64,000 bases of DNA from NCBI GenBank assembly GCA_016185425.1, contig JACPNQ010000019.1, forward strand, positions 62,001 to 126,000, read 5' to 3'. Positions 44,736 through 52,832 of the stretch are shown piece by piece. The DNA comes from Acidobacteriota bacterium. GTDB lineage: Bacteria > Acidobacteriota > Terriglobia > Bryobacterales > Bryobacteraceae. Made by a program: the position numbers and the translations under genes. A model generated the notes under the pieces. It saw only the letters and a program-made list of their open reading frames with translations. It was not told where the DNA came from and did not search any database. How positions within the stretch are numbered: position 1 is the stretch's first letter; each line of letters opens with the position of its first letter.

Positions 44736-44972
44736 ACTGGATGGCGCGAAGTTCTCCACTACTTGTACCTGCCGGCACAGGATGCTGCGAAATGCGCTGC
44801 AAGAGAACTGCGCGCCGAAGGGTTCACTACAGAGGAACGTCCGGCTGCAAACGCTTCCGAAGACACAGGATGGTCAGTAAGGAATCCATCGGAAAGACCC
44901 GGCGTCGATTGGAACACCTTGCGAATGAATCGCGCGGGGAGTACGACGGGTGGGAAGCTGCCGCCATGCGTG
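44736..44972 (+). pseudogene. RraB/DUF695-like protein remnant, frameshifted
   Basis: One frame reads WREVLHYLYLPAQDAAKCA then ARELRAEGFTTEERPAA up to about 44870. Another frame then reads TRRRLEHLANESRGEYDGW and EAAAM to about 44972. Together these resemble the start and end of RraB-family proteins (ribonuclease E inhibitor type, PF06877), which begin HYLYFP and end RHGGEYDGWEA. The middle is shortened, the frame changes, and there is no credible start. Inferred to be a dead gene. Confidence 0.55.
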
Positions 44973-44981
44973 AAGTACCCC

Positions 44982-46577
44982 CTACTTCACCACCGTAATC
45001 GCCGGCGTCGTCACTGGTTCCGCCGGCTCAAACAACCCGAACGCAAACACCGCCGTAGCCGAAGCAATCGCCACATACTGCTTCCCGTCCACCGAATAAG
45101 TAATCGGCGACGCCGTCGACAGCTCACCCATATTGAAGTGCCACAGGTTCTTGCCGGATTTTGCATCCAGCGCCACAAAGTGTCCATCGTCGTCCCCGGT
45201 AAACAGCACACCGCCGGCCGTCGACACCGTTCCCGTCCACATCCGCCCCGCCCCCGTCATCGGATACTCCCAAACGCGCTTCCCCGTCTTCGGGTCCAGC
45301 GCGCGGACAATCACCTGCCCGCCCTCCTCCGTCGCCCCGCCGCCGGAAAAATTACTCATCGGCTTCGGCGTCTGTGACGACATGTTGTACCGCCCGCACT
45401 GCTCCAGCGTAATCACGTAGAGCAGCCCGGTCAGCGGACTATACGATTGCCCCATCCAATTGGTGGCGCCCTTCACGCTCGGGCAAACCCAGTTGCCCTC
45501 CGGCGTCGGATCTTGCCCCGGTATCTCCATCGGCCGGCCCTTGTCATCAATCCCCTTCGCCCACGTCACGTTGTCGATCAACTTCGTCGCTCGCAAAAAC
45601 TCGCCTGTCACTCGGTCCAGCGCGTAGAAGAACCCGTTGCGGTTAGCATGAAGAACCACCTTCCGCGGCCTGCCGTTGATCTCCGTGTCGAGCAGCACCG
45701 GCCAGCTCTGCGCATCCCAATCGTGCGTATCGTGCGGCGTGAACTGGAAGTGCCATTTCATCTTTCCCGTATCCAGGTCCAGCGACAACAGCGAGCACGT
45801 ATACAGGTTGTCTCCCTTCCGCGTTGCCCCCGCGAAATCGGGCCACGGATTACCCGTAGTCCAGAACAGGCTGTTCAACTCCGGATCGTAAGTCCCCGAA
45901 AGCCAAGCCGCTCCCCCGCCCCACTCAATCAAGTCTCCCCACGATTCCGCTCCCGGTTCTCCCTTCGCCGGCACCGTATACGTGCGCCATAACTCACGCC
46001 CGTCCTCCGCCGAAAGCGCCGCAATAAATCCCCGCATCCCGCTGTCGCCGCCCGCGCTCCCGACAATCACTTTGTCCTTCACAATCAACGGCGCCGACGT
46101 CGATGTAGTTCCCTTCCCTTCATCCGCGAACTTCTTCGAAAACACCACACCGCCGCTCCGCCGGTCCAGCGCCACCAGGTAATTGTCCGCCGTCGTCAAA
46201 TAAACCCGGTTACCCAGAATCGCCGAACCTCGGTTCACGCCCTGCCGCTTCGCACGCGGGTCGGCCCACTGCCAGATTTGCCGGCCCGTTCTCGCATCCA
46301 CCGCATAAATCGAGTTCGTGTTCGTGATATACAGCACGCCGTCATAGACCAGCGGCGACGAACGCAACCCCCGGGCATCCGGTACATGATAGACCCACTG
46401 CGGCGTCAACATCCGCGCATTCTGCGCCGTGATCTGCGTCAGCGGCGAATAACGCCAGCCCTGGTAATTCCCCGCGTAAGTAAGCCAATCCGCCCGCGGC
46501 CCTTGCACGATCGCGTCATACTTCACCTGCGCCGTCAACCCCGCCGTGCACGCAAAAATCAGAAAACAGTTCCGCAT
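44982..46577 (-). CDS. PQQ-dependent dehydrogenase (quinoprotein)
   Basis: A 531-residue exported protein; signal MRNCFLIFACTAGLTAQ. The eight-bladed quinoprotein propeller is visible from repeated W motifs, with NYQGWRYSPLTQITAQN near the start, GRQIWQW, WDAQSWPVLLD and TGKRVWEYP. It resembles the membrane or soluble alcohol/sugar PQQ dehydrogenases; the vicinal Cys pair typical of methanol dehydrogenases is not evident. Electrons probably pass to the dihaem cytochrome encoded 6 bp upstream in the same operon. Substrate unknown. Confidence 0.88.
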   Translation of the reverse strand: MRNCFLIFACTAGLTAQVKYDAIVQGPRADWLTYAGNYQGWRYSPLTQITAQNARMLTPQWVYHVPDARGLRSSPLVYDGVLYITNTNSIYAVDARTGRQIWQWADPRAKRQGVNRGSAILGNRVYLTTADNYLVALDRRSGGVVFSKKFADEGKGTTSTSAPLIVKDKVIVGSAGGDSGMRGFIAALSAEDGRELWRTYTVPAKGEPGAESWGDLIEWGGGAAWLSGTYDPELNSLFWTTGNPWPDFAGATRKGDNLYTCSLLSLDLDTGKMKWHFQFTPHDTHDWDAQSWPVLLDTEINGRPRKVVLHANRNGFFYALDRVTGEFLRATKLIDNVTWAKGIDDKGRPMEIPGQDPTPEGNWVCPSVKGATNWMGQSYSPLTGLLYVITLEQCGRYNMSSQTPKPMSNFSGGGATEEGGQVIVRALDPKTGKRVWEYPMTGAGRMWTGTVSTAGGVLFTGDDDGHFVALDAKSGKNLWHFNMGELSTASPITYSVDGKQYVAIASATAVFAFGLFEPAEPVTTPAITVVK

Positions 46578-46583
46578 AGATGG

Positions 46584-47372
46584 TTACCGAATCGTCTGCC
46601 CCGCCAGGTAGGCCAGCAGGTCACGCAGTTGTTCCTTCGTCAGGCGCTTCCCGTAGTCGCCCGGCATCATCGAATTTGCCCGCACCGTCATCTCCTTCAC
46701 ATCGTTCATCCGAAGCAGGTGAAGATCGCCCTTCCGGTCGATCAACTGCAGCGAATAGTTACTCCGGTTCTTCGCAACGCCCTCCAGCTTCCGCCCATCC
46801 TTCAGCGTCACGCTCACACCCTCGTTACCGAGATAGAAGAGATCCTTCGAAGGCTCCAAAATCGACTCCCGGATCGACGCCAACGGCCTGCTCCCGCCAA
46901 TATTCGAAAGGTCCGGCGCCAACCGTCCGCCCTCGCCGCGAATCGCATGGCACCCGCCGCACCCCGCGCTCGCATACACCTGCTTGCCCGCTGCCGCGTC
47001 CCCGGGAACTTTCTGCTCGCTCGCCGGTCCGGTCAGGTTGTGTATAAACGCCACCAGGTTCCACGTCTGCTCATCCTCTAGCGCGGTAGGCGGCATATCC
47101 GTGCCTGGAATGCCCTTTCGAATCGCCTGAAAAATCGCCTCATCAGCCAGCGGATGCCACAGCGCCCGCTGCACCAGGTTCGGCCCCCGCGCGCCTCCGC
47201 CGCCGTCCGGCCCGTGACAGCCGCCGCACGATCCGCTGAATAGCTTGGCGCCCGCGGCGATCGCCTCCGGCTTGCCGATAGCCGGATTCCGCGACTCATT
47301 CAGATACCGGCCATGCTGCGCCGCGAGAGGCAATACAACCGCTAAGGCGGCCAACAGGAATCCTGCACGCAT
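46584..47372 (-). CDS. exported dihaem cytochrome c
   Basis: A 262-residue protein with a signal peptide (MRAGFLLAALAVVLPLAAQ) and two haem c motifs, CGGCH at 49-53 and at 138-142. The first domain has GTDMPP as the distal Met loop; the second ends MMPGDYGKRLTKEQLRDLLAYL. Between them is a propeller-free segment with LKDGRKLEGVAKNRSNYSLQL, as in cytochromes that partner PQQ or other membrane dehydrogenases. TAGACT is 6 nt before ATG 47372. It precedes the PQQ enzyme in the operon and divergently faces the Nramp gene. Confidence 0.9.
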   Translation of the reverse strand: MRAGFLLAALAVVLPLAAQHGRYLNESRNPAIGKPEAIAAGAKLFSGSCGGCHGPDGGGGARGPNLVQRALWHPLADEAIFQAIRKGIPGTDMPPTALEDEQTWNLVAFIHNLTGPASEQKVPGDAAAGKQVYASAGCGGCHAIRGEGGRLAPDLSNIGGSRPLASIRESILEPSKDLFYLGNEGVSVTLKDGRKLEGVAKNRSNYSLQLIDRKGDLHLLRMNDVKEMTVRANSMMPGDYGKRLTKEQLRDLLAYLAGQTIR

Positions 47373-47406
47373 GGCAATAGTCTATCCCGCGCTATTCTCA
47401 ATATGC

Positions 47407-48633
47407 TTGGCCGTCCCGTCACAACTCCGCCTCTCCGCCATCGGCCCCGCTGTCCTCCTCACCGCCACCAGCGTCGGCGCGGGAGACATCCTCACCGGCA
47501 GCCTCGCCGGCGCGGAAGGCGGCTTGGCCGTGCTGTGGGCCGTCCCCGCAGGTATCGCGCTCAAATGGACGCTCACCGAAGGCATCGCCCGCTGGCAGAT
47601 GGCCACAGACACCACGCTGCTCGAAGGCTGGATAACGCGGCTCGGCGGCTGGATCCAATGGGTCTTCTTCCCCTACCTCCTGCTCTTCACGCTCGTCACC
47701 AGCGGCATGCTCGCCAGCGCCTGCGGCGTCGCCGGCGCAGCGCTTTTCCCGTTGGGTGACTTGCAAACGTCCCGGCTCATCTGGGCCGCCGTCCACGCGT
47801 TGACCGCGCTGTTCCTCGTACTCTTCGGCGGCTATGCGCTGCTGAAACGCGTGCTGTCGGTCTGTGTCGGAGCCATGTTCTTCACCGTCGTCCTGACGGC
47901 CTTCCTCCTCGCGCCGGACTGGGCCGCCGTCGCCCGCGGCTTCGTCCCATCGTTAATACCCGGCACAACCGGCTGGGTCATCGGCCTGATCGGCGCCATC
48001 GGCGGGACCATGGCGCTCATCAGCTACGGCTACTGGATTCGCGAGGAAGGCCGTACCGGTCACGACGGCCTGCGCGCCTGCCGCGCCGATCTCTTCCTCT
48101 CCTACGCCATCATCGGACTATTCGGAGTTGCGGTCGTGATCATCGGTTCGCGCGTCCGTGTACACGGCCAAGGCACCGCGCTCGCCCTGCTCCTCGCCGA
48201 CCAGCTAGGCAACAGCCTCGGTCCCACCGGCAAGTGGCTCTTCCTCGTCGGTTTTTGGGCGGCCGTCTTCTCGGCCATGCTCGGCGTCTGGCAAAGCCTG
48301 CCATACCTCTTCACGGACTTCCTCTCCCTCCGCCGTGGCGCAACCGCTGTCGCCGTCGAACAATCCCGCCCCTATCGCATCTACCTGGCCTGCATGGCAA
48401 CCATCCCCTTACTTCTGGTCCGCTGGCCCGTCGAAAAGCTGCAACTCGTCTTCGGACTGACTGGCGCCATGCTCTTGCCCCTCCTGGCGCTAACGCTCCT
48501 CCTCATGAACAACCGCCAGGAATGGGTAGGCCGCGACTTCCGGGCCGGACTCGGCCTCAACATTGTCCTCGTCTCGGCGCTCGTATTCTTCACGCTTGTC
48601 GGCGGCCGGGAGATCCTGCAGTTGTTAAGATAA
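47407..48633 (+). CDS. Nramp-like metal transporter
   Basis: A 408-residue protein with about 11 helices of the Nramp/SLC11 fold. The first helix reads SAIGPAVLLTATSVGAGDI, so the metal-binding DPGN of canonical Nramp is absent and replaced by a GAGD-type motif, as in distant Nramp-like proteins. Helix 6 has LIGAIGGTMALISYGYWI. I place the start at TTG 47407, with TATTCT 8 nt before it; ATG 47371 would overlap the start codon of the divergent cytochrome. Ion specificity cannot be inferred from DPGN-based rules. Confidence 0.8.
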   Translation: MAVPSQLRLSAIGPAVLLTATSVGAGDILTGSLAGAEGGLAVLWAVPAGIALKWTLTEGIARWQMATDTTLLEGWITRLGGWIQWVFFPYLLLFTLVTSGMLASACGVAGAALFPLGDLQTSRLIWAAVHALTALFLVLFGGYALLKRVLSVCVGAMFFTVVLTAFLLAPDWAAVARGFVPSLIPGTTGWVIGLIGAIGGTMALISYGYWIREEGRTGHDGLRACRADLFLSYAIIGLFGVAVVIIGSRVRVHGQGTALALLLADQLGNSLGPTGKWLFLVGFWAAVFSAMLGVWQSLPYLFTDFLSLRRGATAVAVEQSRPYRIYLACMATIPLLLVRWPVEKLQLVFGLTGAMLLPLLALTLLLMNNRQEWVGRDFRAGLGLNIVLVSALVFFTLVGGREILQLLR

Positions 48634-48640
48634 TCTCCCA

Positions 48641-49588
48641 ATGCCTTCCATTGTGATTCCCGATGATCAGCCGGCCGTCATGGGCCTCGCCAGCGCCTAT
48701 AAACAGTGGGTCGAAACACATCCGGTCACTTACTACGACACTCTCCCCGGCTCCGAAGAAACGCTGATCGAACGCATCCGCGATTTCGAAGTCGTCGTCA
48801 ACATCCGCTCCTCCACTAAGTTCACCGGGCGGGTCTTCGCGGCTTGCCCAAACATGAAACAACTCTCCATCTGGGGCACCGGCACCGACAACGTCGATCT
48901 CCACGCCGCAAAACGGCACGGAGTAACCGTCACCAACACCCCCGGCGTAGCTGCCATGGCCATCGCCGAGCACTGCCTGATGTTGACCTTGGCGGTAGCT
49001 CGTCGCGTAATCCCTCTCCACAAACAGGTAGTAAACGGCGGCTGGCCTCGCGGCCAATCCATCCAGCTTCGCGGCAAGACGCTCGGAATCGTCGGTCTCG
49101 GCGCAATCGGCCGTCAGTTTGCGAAGCTCGGCGAGGCAATCGGCATGAAGGTAATCGCCTGGACCATGCACCCCAACCCCGCCCTCGGCTTCGAACTCGT
49201 CGAGCTCGACCACCTGCTACGCGAAAGCGATGTAATCAGCCTCCACCTCCGCCAATCGCCCCAGACGGCAGGCTTCCTCAACACCAGCCAATTCGAGCTC
49301 ATGAAGCAATCGGCCATCCTTATCAACACGGCCCGGGGCCCCATCGTCGACGAGCCGGCGCTGATCGCTGCTCTGCGCGCGCGCCGCATCACCGGCGCCG
49401 GCCTGGACGTATTCGACACGGAGCCCCTGCCGCCGGGCCATCCGCTCACACAGCTAGACAATGTCGTCCTGACGCCCCACTGCGCCGGCGTAACTCCAGA
49501 AGTCCTCGAAGCGGGATTGGCGCTAGCACTCACAAATGTGGAAAGCTACCTAAGCGGCAGCCCCAGACACGTCGTATCTCCCGCATAG
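48641..49588 (+). CDS. D-isomer specific 2-hydroxyacid dehydrogenase
   Basis: A 315-residue NAD-dependent dehydrogenase. The nucleotide motif is GKTLGIVGLGAIGRQFA, the catalytic Arg lies in LINTARGPIVDE, Glu in DVFDTEPLP and His in LTPHCAGVT. The N-terminal part has WGTGTDNVDLHAA. Members reduce or oxidise 2-hydroxyacids such as phosphoglycerate, glycerate or lactate; this one has no ACT domain and is not clearly SerA. It lies 7 bp after the Nramp-like gene and is likely co-transcribed. GATAAT occurs 6 nt upstream of the ATG. Confidence 0.93.
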   Translation: MPSIVIPDDQPAVMGLASAYKQWVETHPVTYYDTLPGSEETLIERIRDFEVVVNIRSSTKFTGRVFAACPNMKQLSIWGTGTDNVDLHAAKRHGVTVTNTPGVAAMAIAEHCLMLTLAVARRVIPLHKQVVNGGWPRGQSIQLRGKTLGIVGLGAIGRQFAKLGEAIGMKVIAWTMHPNPALGFELVELDHLLRESDVISLHLRQSPQTAGFLNTSQFELMKQSAILINTARGPIVDEPALIAALRARRITGAGLDVFDTEPLPPGHPLTQLDNVVLTPHCAGVTPEVLEAGLALALTNVESYLSGSPRHVVSPA

Positions 49589-49722
49589 CGCCGTCGAGTC
49601 GCCAGTCGTCCCGGCCAAATTCTCGGCGACCGCTGTGGTAATGGCTCCACGCCCGCTCAGCGGGACTCTTGGGCACAGACGGCTGGTATTTCTTGAGCAA
49701 TTCCCATAGGTGCTGGTTGCGA
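49589..49722 (-). pseudogene. possible antitoxin remnant
   Basis: One minus-strand frame reads NQHLWELLKKYQPSVPKS, which recalls the start of short HigA-like antitoxins (Y-x-ELL-x-x-Y-x-P-x-x-P) that follow higB. It overlaps the remnant toxin's 3' end and has no start codon in the fitting frame. The rest is unlike any family I know. Weak evidence; the neighbour gives most of the support. Confidence 0.25.
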
Positions 49723-49941
49723 TCATTTGTCCCATCCTTTTCGCATGTAGGCATCGTGAGACGGAAGGTGTTTGAAAAAGAGCCGTTTACGGTCGCCCAC
49801 CAGGTCCGCCACCGGAAATTCCGCCCTCAGTTGGACGAAATCCGCATAACTCCCATGCGAGATTTAGCGATACCAGCGTTCGATACGTTCAAAGAGTTCG
49901 CTGTTGCCGTGTTCCCTTTGCGGGCGGTGCTGTCGCCGCCA
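49723..49941 (-). pseudogene. HigB-like toxin remnant
   Basis: The frame ending at TGA 49723-49725 reads LFERIERWYR, then TAA (49864-49866), then SYADFVQLRAEFPVADLV and GDR, followed by FFKHLPSHDAYMRKGW. HigB toxins (RelE fold mRNA interferases) have WYR-x6-NFAELRAxFPSADLVGDRVVFN and end in FxxHxxTHxEYDK. The middle strands between VGDR and FxKH are deleted and one codon is a stop, so it is a dead toxin gene. It sits just after the end of the PepSY gene on the same strand. Confidence 0.5.
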
Positions 49942-49942
49942 A

Positions 49943-50584
49943 TCAACTAATCCACCGCACGCCCGCCAGCAATAATCCACACACCGTACTTCCAAGAGCC
50001 AACGCGATCGCTCCAAGGACTCGTTTGGAGCGCAGCCCCCACCACAGATACAGTCCTGACGCAATCATCAACATCATTCCGGCGGCAACGGCGTCCATGG
50101 AGAACGCCCATAGCTTGGTCATGATCCAGTCCCGTTCATTCCGCGCGTCTCCGGCACGCACGCCGGTGAACGCATGCAGGACCCGCATGACGCCCCAGGC
50201 ATTGATCTCGGTGTGCTCCACTACGGCGCGGCCCTGCGCCGGATCCAGGGAGACGGCAAAATTGTGACCCGGCCGGTTCACCCGGAACTCGAAAAGAGTG
50301 CTGCCCGGCTTAGCTGCCGTCCACTCAATCTCTCCTGAGATTCCCAGTTGCCGCATCGCGTCCCGCGCCCTGTCCAGCGCTGTGCCGGCCTGCGGCAATT
50401 CTATCTGGCTCGTAGTGGAAGACATCTTGCGGTTCGGCCAGAATTCGGCAAAACGCCACGAACCATGATTGAGCAGAAGCCCGGTAAAGGAGAACAGCCA
50501 AAGGAAGAACAGAAAGTACAGGCCGAGATAGTAGTGGCCCTTCCGATTCCAGATTTTAAAGGTGTATTCAATGCGAGACGGCAT
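49943..50584 (-). CDS. PepSY-associated membrane protein
   Basis: A 213-residue protein with an N-terminal helix (GHYYLGLYFLFFLWLFSFTGLLL), a periplasmic PepSY-like region (residues 65-125 with EIEWTAAKPGSTLFEFRVNRPGHNFAVSLDPAQG) and two C-terminal helices (AAGMMLMIASGLYLWW, GAIALALGSTVCGLLL). The ATG at 50584 overlaps the end of the upstream PepSY gene by 17 bp. The paired half-size layout recalls PepSY-TM proteins near iron-uptake receptors, though no receptor is adjacent. Confidence 0.75.
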   Translation of the reverse strand: MPSRIEYTFKIWNRKGHYYLGLYFLFFLWLFSFTGLLLNHGSWRFAEFWPNRKMSSTTSQIELPQAGTALDRARDAMRQLGISGEIEWTAAKPGSTLFEFRVNRPGHNFAVSLDPAQGRAVVEHTEINAWGVMRVLHAFTGVRAGDARNERDWIMTKLWAFSMDAVAAGMMLMIASGLYLWWGLRSKRVLGAIALALGSTVCGLLLAGVRWIS

Positions 50585-51194
50585 AAACCAATCCGAAAAA
50601 CGAAATTGCGCCCAGAGAGAGCAGCGCGATGCCAACACGGCGCTCGGCCCGGAGCCCGATCCAAAGATAAATTCCGCTCAGTGTGAGGAACAACAGGCCA
50701 TACGCCGAGACGTCGGCCAGCCCGCGCCAGTACTCCATATACGCCGAATTCCCGCGGATGGCGACGTTATGCGGGCCTGGCATCTTGTGAAGATGAATCA
50801 TGGCGTCCACCACTCCGGTGCGTCGCTCCGTTACGGACGCCGTTCCCGTTGCCAGGTTCAGGTCGACAGACGTTTCGCGCCCGGGTACGACGACTGGGAT
50901 AACCAGTCGATGTTCTTTGGCGATTCGGCGAATGAATGTGATCTCGCCCTGGACCCCGAGATGATCCAGCACTGGGCGAAGGCCGCGAACCTGGTCCAGG
51001 CCGGTCAACTGCGCCAGCTCTTCTTTCACCGGTACGCCGGTAACGAGCCGGGGCAGGCCCGGAGCCGATTTTTCAGCAGCCCTCACATGCACCAGATAAA
51101 AGACGCTGACAGCGAACAACAGGACAAATGGGCTTAGAAAAAGGCCGAGGTATAAATGGAGATCCCGATTAAGGGCGTAGATGCGCTTTCCCAT
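50568..51194 (-). CDS. PepSY-TM family membrane protein
   Basis: A 208-residue protein: MGKRIYALNRDLHLYLGLFLSP opens with a helix, typical of PepSY-TM proteins, then a periplasmic domain (GEITFIRRIAKEHRLVIPVVVPGRETSVDLNLATG), the HLHKMPG motif and two helices (YGLLFLTLSGIYLWI, GIALLSLGAISFFGLVYAV). A TATACT hexamer at 51214-51209 falls inside the longer possible coding start at 51224, so ATG 51194 is preferred. Its 3' end overlaps the second PepSY gene by 17 bp. Confidence 0.8.
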   Translation of the reverse strand: MGKRIYALNRDLHLYLGLFLSPFVLLFAVSVFYLVHVRAAEKSAPGLPRLVTGVPVKEELAQLTGLDQVRGLRPVLDHLGVQGEITFIRRIAKEHRLVIPVVVPGRETSVDLNLATGTASVTERRTGVVDAMIHLHKMPGPHNVAIRGNSAYMEYWRGLADVSAYGLLFLTLSGIYLWIGLRAERRVGIALLSLGAISFFGLVYAVSH

Positions 51195-51315
51195 GAAGAC
51201 AGGGGCCCAGTATACATCAGCCATTGCAGTTGGCTAACGAGTTGCCAAGCCGGTGCCGCGACAATGTCACTCTGGGCCGGGCGATGGACCGGCATCCGCG
51301 GTCAGATCGAGAAAG

Positions 51316-51830
51316 CTACTGGAGGACGGCGCAAGCGATTCGCGCGCCGGAGTTGCCCGATGGATCGGATTGATAATCGTCCGCTTTCTCGTGAATGACG
51401 AGCGACGTTCCGCCATTCGCCGTAATCGAATTCGCACTCCCCTTCAGGCTTGCCTTGGTTGCCGTCAGAGTCGTCTGCACAGTACCATCCGACGGGACGG
51501 TAATATTCTTCAGTTCGCCCGCGTGGGGCCCCTGGGGATTTTTTTCGCCGTGACTTTTTTCTCTGGATTAAAATGGGGGCCGGCCGATTCGAAACTTGGG
51601 CCCTCGCATTGGGCCGCCGCGTGGATGTGCACGGCATGTTCGCCGGGCGGTAGGTTCGTCAGTTTGAGATCGAATCTGACCCCTGAATCCGGAGCGCCTT
51701 CACTGACCGCCGAAACCTTCACCGTACCGATGGTTTCGCCTTTCGCGTTCTTCATGGCAAAAGTTCCTTGAGCCCAAATCGTGCTGGTAAGCAACAGGGC
51801 CCCGATGAGGATGGGAATCCGATTCTTCAT
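51316..51830 (-). pseudogene. sodC: Cu/Zn superoxide dismutase, interrupted by a one-base frameshift
   Basis: From ATG 51830 the frame gives a signal peptide (MKNRIPILIGALLLTSTIWAQ) and a SodC start: GTVKVSAVSEGAPDSG, PGEHAVHIHAAAQCEGP with the Cu ligands HxH, and SAGPHFNPEKK. It then leaves frame at an A6 run (T6 on the plus strand, 51555-51560) and stops at 51510. One added A restores SHGEKNPQGPHAGEL, then NSITANGGTSLVIHEKADD and GNSGARIACAVLQ up to TAG 51316, giving all Zn ligands and the active-site Arg. Length from start to restored stop is 515 bp, one base short of a whole frame. Confidence 0.85.
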
Positions 51831-51918
51831 GCTTTTGTCACTGCACCTTTTGGGCCACTTGGAACTGTCGCCCTGGATGGAATTCCATCTGTGCAAAACT
51901 GGTAAAAACAGCATCTGC

Positions 51919-52266
51919 ATGACCCGTACCACAATCCTTCTATTCATTGCTGCCGCCACTCTGGAGGCGCAGAAAAAGCCCGCTCCCGCCGCGGTTTCTC
52001 CCGGACAATACCGCTGCGTCTTTTTCATCAATGGCGCTCTGCAAACCACGCCGGGCTTCACCATCGGCGCGGATGGGACCTAGCGGCACGACAGTGGCGG
52101 CAAGGGCCGCTACACCTACGACAAAACGGAAGGCCGTGTGGAGTTCCAGGGCGGAAGCCTCGACAAACAGGCGGGAAAAGTAGAGCAGACCGATAAGTCG
52201 GCGATCGTTCGCCTCTACAATGAACGTCGCAGCCGCACCGTCATCGACTGCGATTCTCCCAGGTAG
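51919..52266 (+). pseudogene. secreted protein gene interrupted by an in-frame amber codon
   Basis: The frame from ATG 51919 has a signal (MTRTTILLFIAAATLEAQ) and YRCVFFINGALQTTPGFTIGADGT, then TAG at 52081-52083. The same frame continues with RHDSGGKGRYTYDKTEGRV then EFQGGSLDKQAG and LYNERRSRTVIDCD to a stop at 52264. The halves look like one small protein of a family I associate with Acidobacteria; the lost codon was probably Tyr TAC or Trp TGG. Function unknown. Divergent from the damaged sodC. Confidence 0.7.
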
Positions 52267-52272
52267 TGACTC

Positions 52273-52707
52273 TCACGATCGGACGTGAGACGAAACTCGT
52301 CCGGCGCCTTTCGATTTCAGAGGTGCGTGCTGTCTTGACGGCAGTTCGGGCAAGGAAAGCCAACCGGCCTCGCTCGGAGTGATGCCAACCGCCGGACGCT
52401 GGTTGGCGTATGTTCCAATCTGGTCCGCGATGAACTGCACGGCTCGGTTTATATCGCTGAGGTGTCGTTCTAACGTGGAGATCTGGGCGGTCTCCGGTTT
52501 GGCGGTAACGTCGCGATCCAGCTTTTCCAATATGGCAAGGCGCGCATACTCAGACACTGATTCTGCGCCGCTGAATCGCAAGCCCGCTTCGATCTTTGAT
52601 ATATCCGGTTCGCTGACGCGAAAACTAATCATTCGCGTTCTGTTGGATCTTTTGCGCAACGTGTTAAGCCTCGCCCCTATTGTGCACACCTTCAAGGAGT
52701 TTCTCAA
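52273..52707 (-). CDS. ribbon-helix-helix-like DNA-binding protein
   Basis: A 144-residue protein with RMISFRVSEPDISKIEAGLRFSGAES, resembling the ribbon-helix-helix N-terminus of plasmid mobilisation (MobC-like) or CopG regulators. The middle has helical TLERHLSDINRAVQFIADQI. The start is uncertain (TTG 52707 or codons downstream); the conserved part begins near residue 20. Might be a leftover of a mobile element, as several damaged genes surround it. Confidence 0.5.
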   Translation of the reverse strand: MRNSLKVCTIGARLNTLRKRSNRTRMISFRVSEPDISKIEAGLRFSGAESVSEYARLAILEKLDRDVTAKPETAQISTLERHLSDINRAVQFIADQIGTYANQRPAVGITPSEAGWLSLPELPSRQHAPLKSKGAGRVSSHVRS

Positions 52708-52832
52708 GAAAGAAGTTTAATCAATGATAATAAATAGCCATTACGGCTCTTCCTTACCTTAACAGGACCCTTGGCCCTTGCCGGACGCCCCCAAAACTCC
52801 CCCCTGATTCTGGCCTGTTCTCAGGGAGGCCC

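Noticed and set aside
51555..51560. Programmed -1 ribosomal frameshift in sodC
   Set aside because: The A6-G run is not in the X-XXY-YYZ phase and no stimulatory hairpin was seen; simple mutation, sequence error or transcriptional slippage is likelier.
51831..52064. A longer start for sodC at 52064
   Set aside because: It would run across the divergent secreted-protein gene; the signal peptide begins at 51830.
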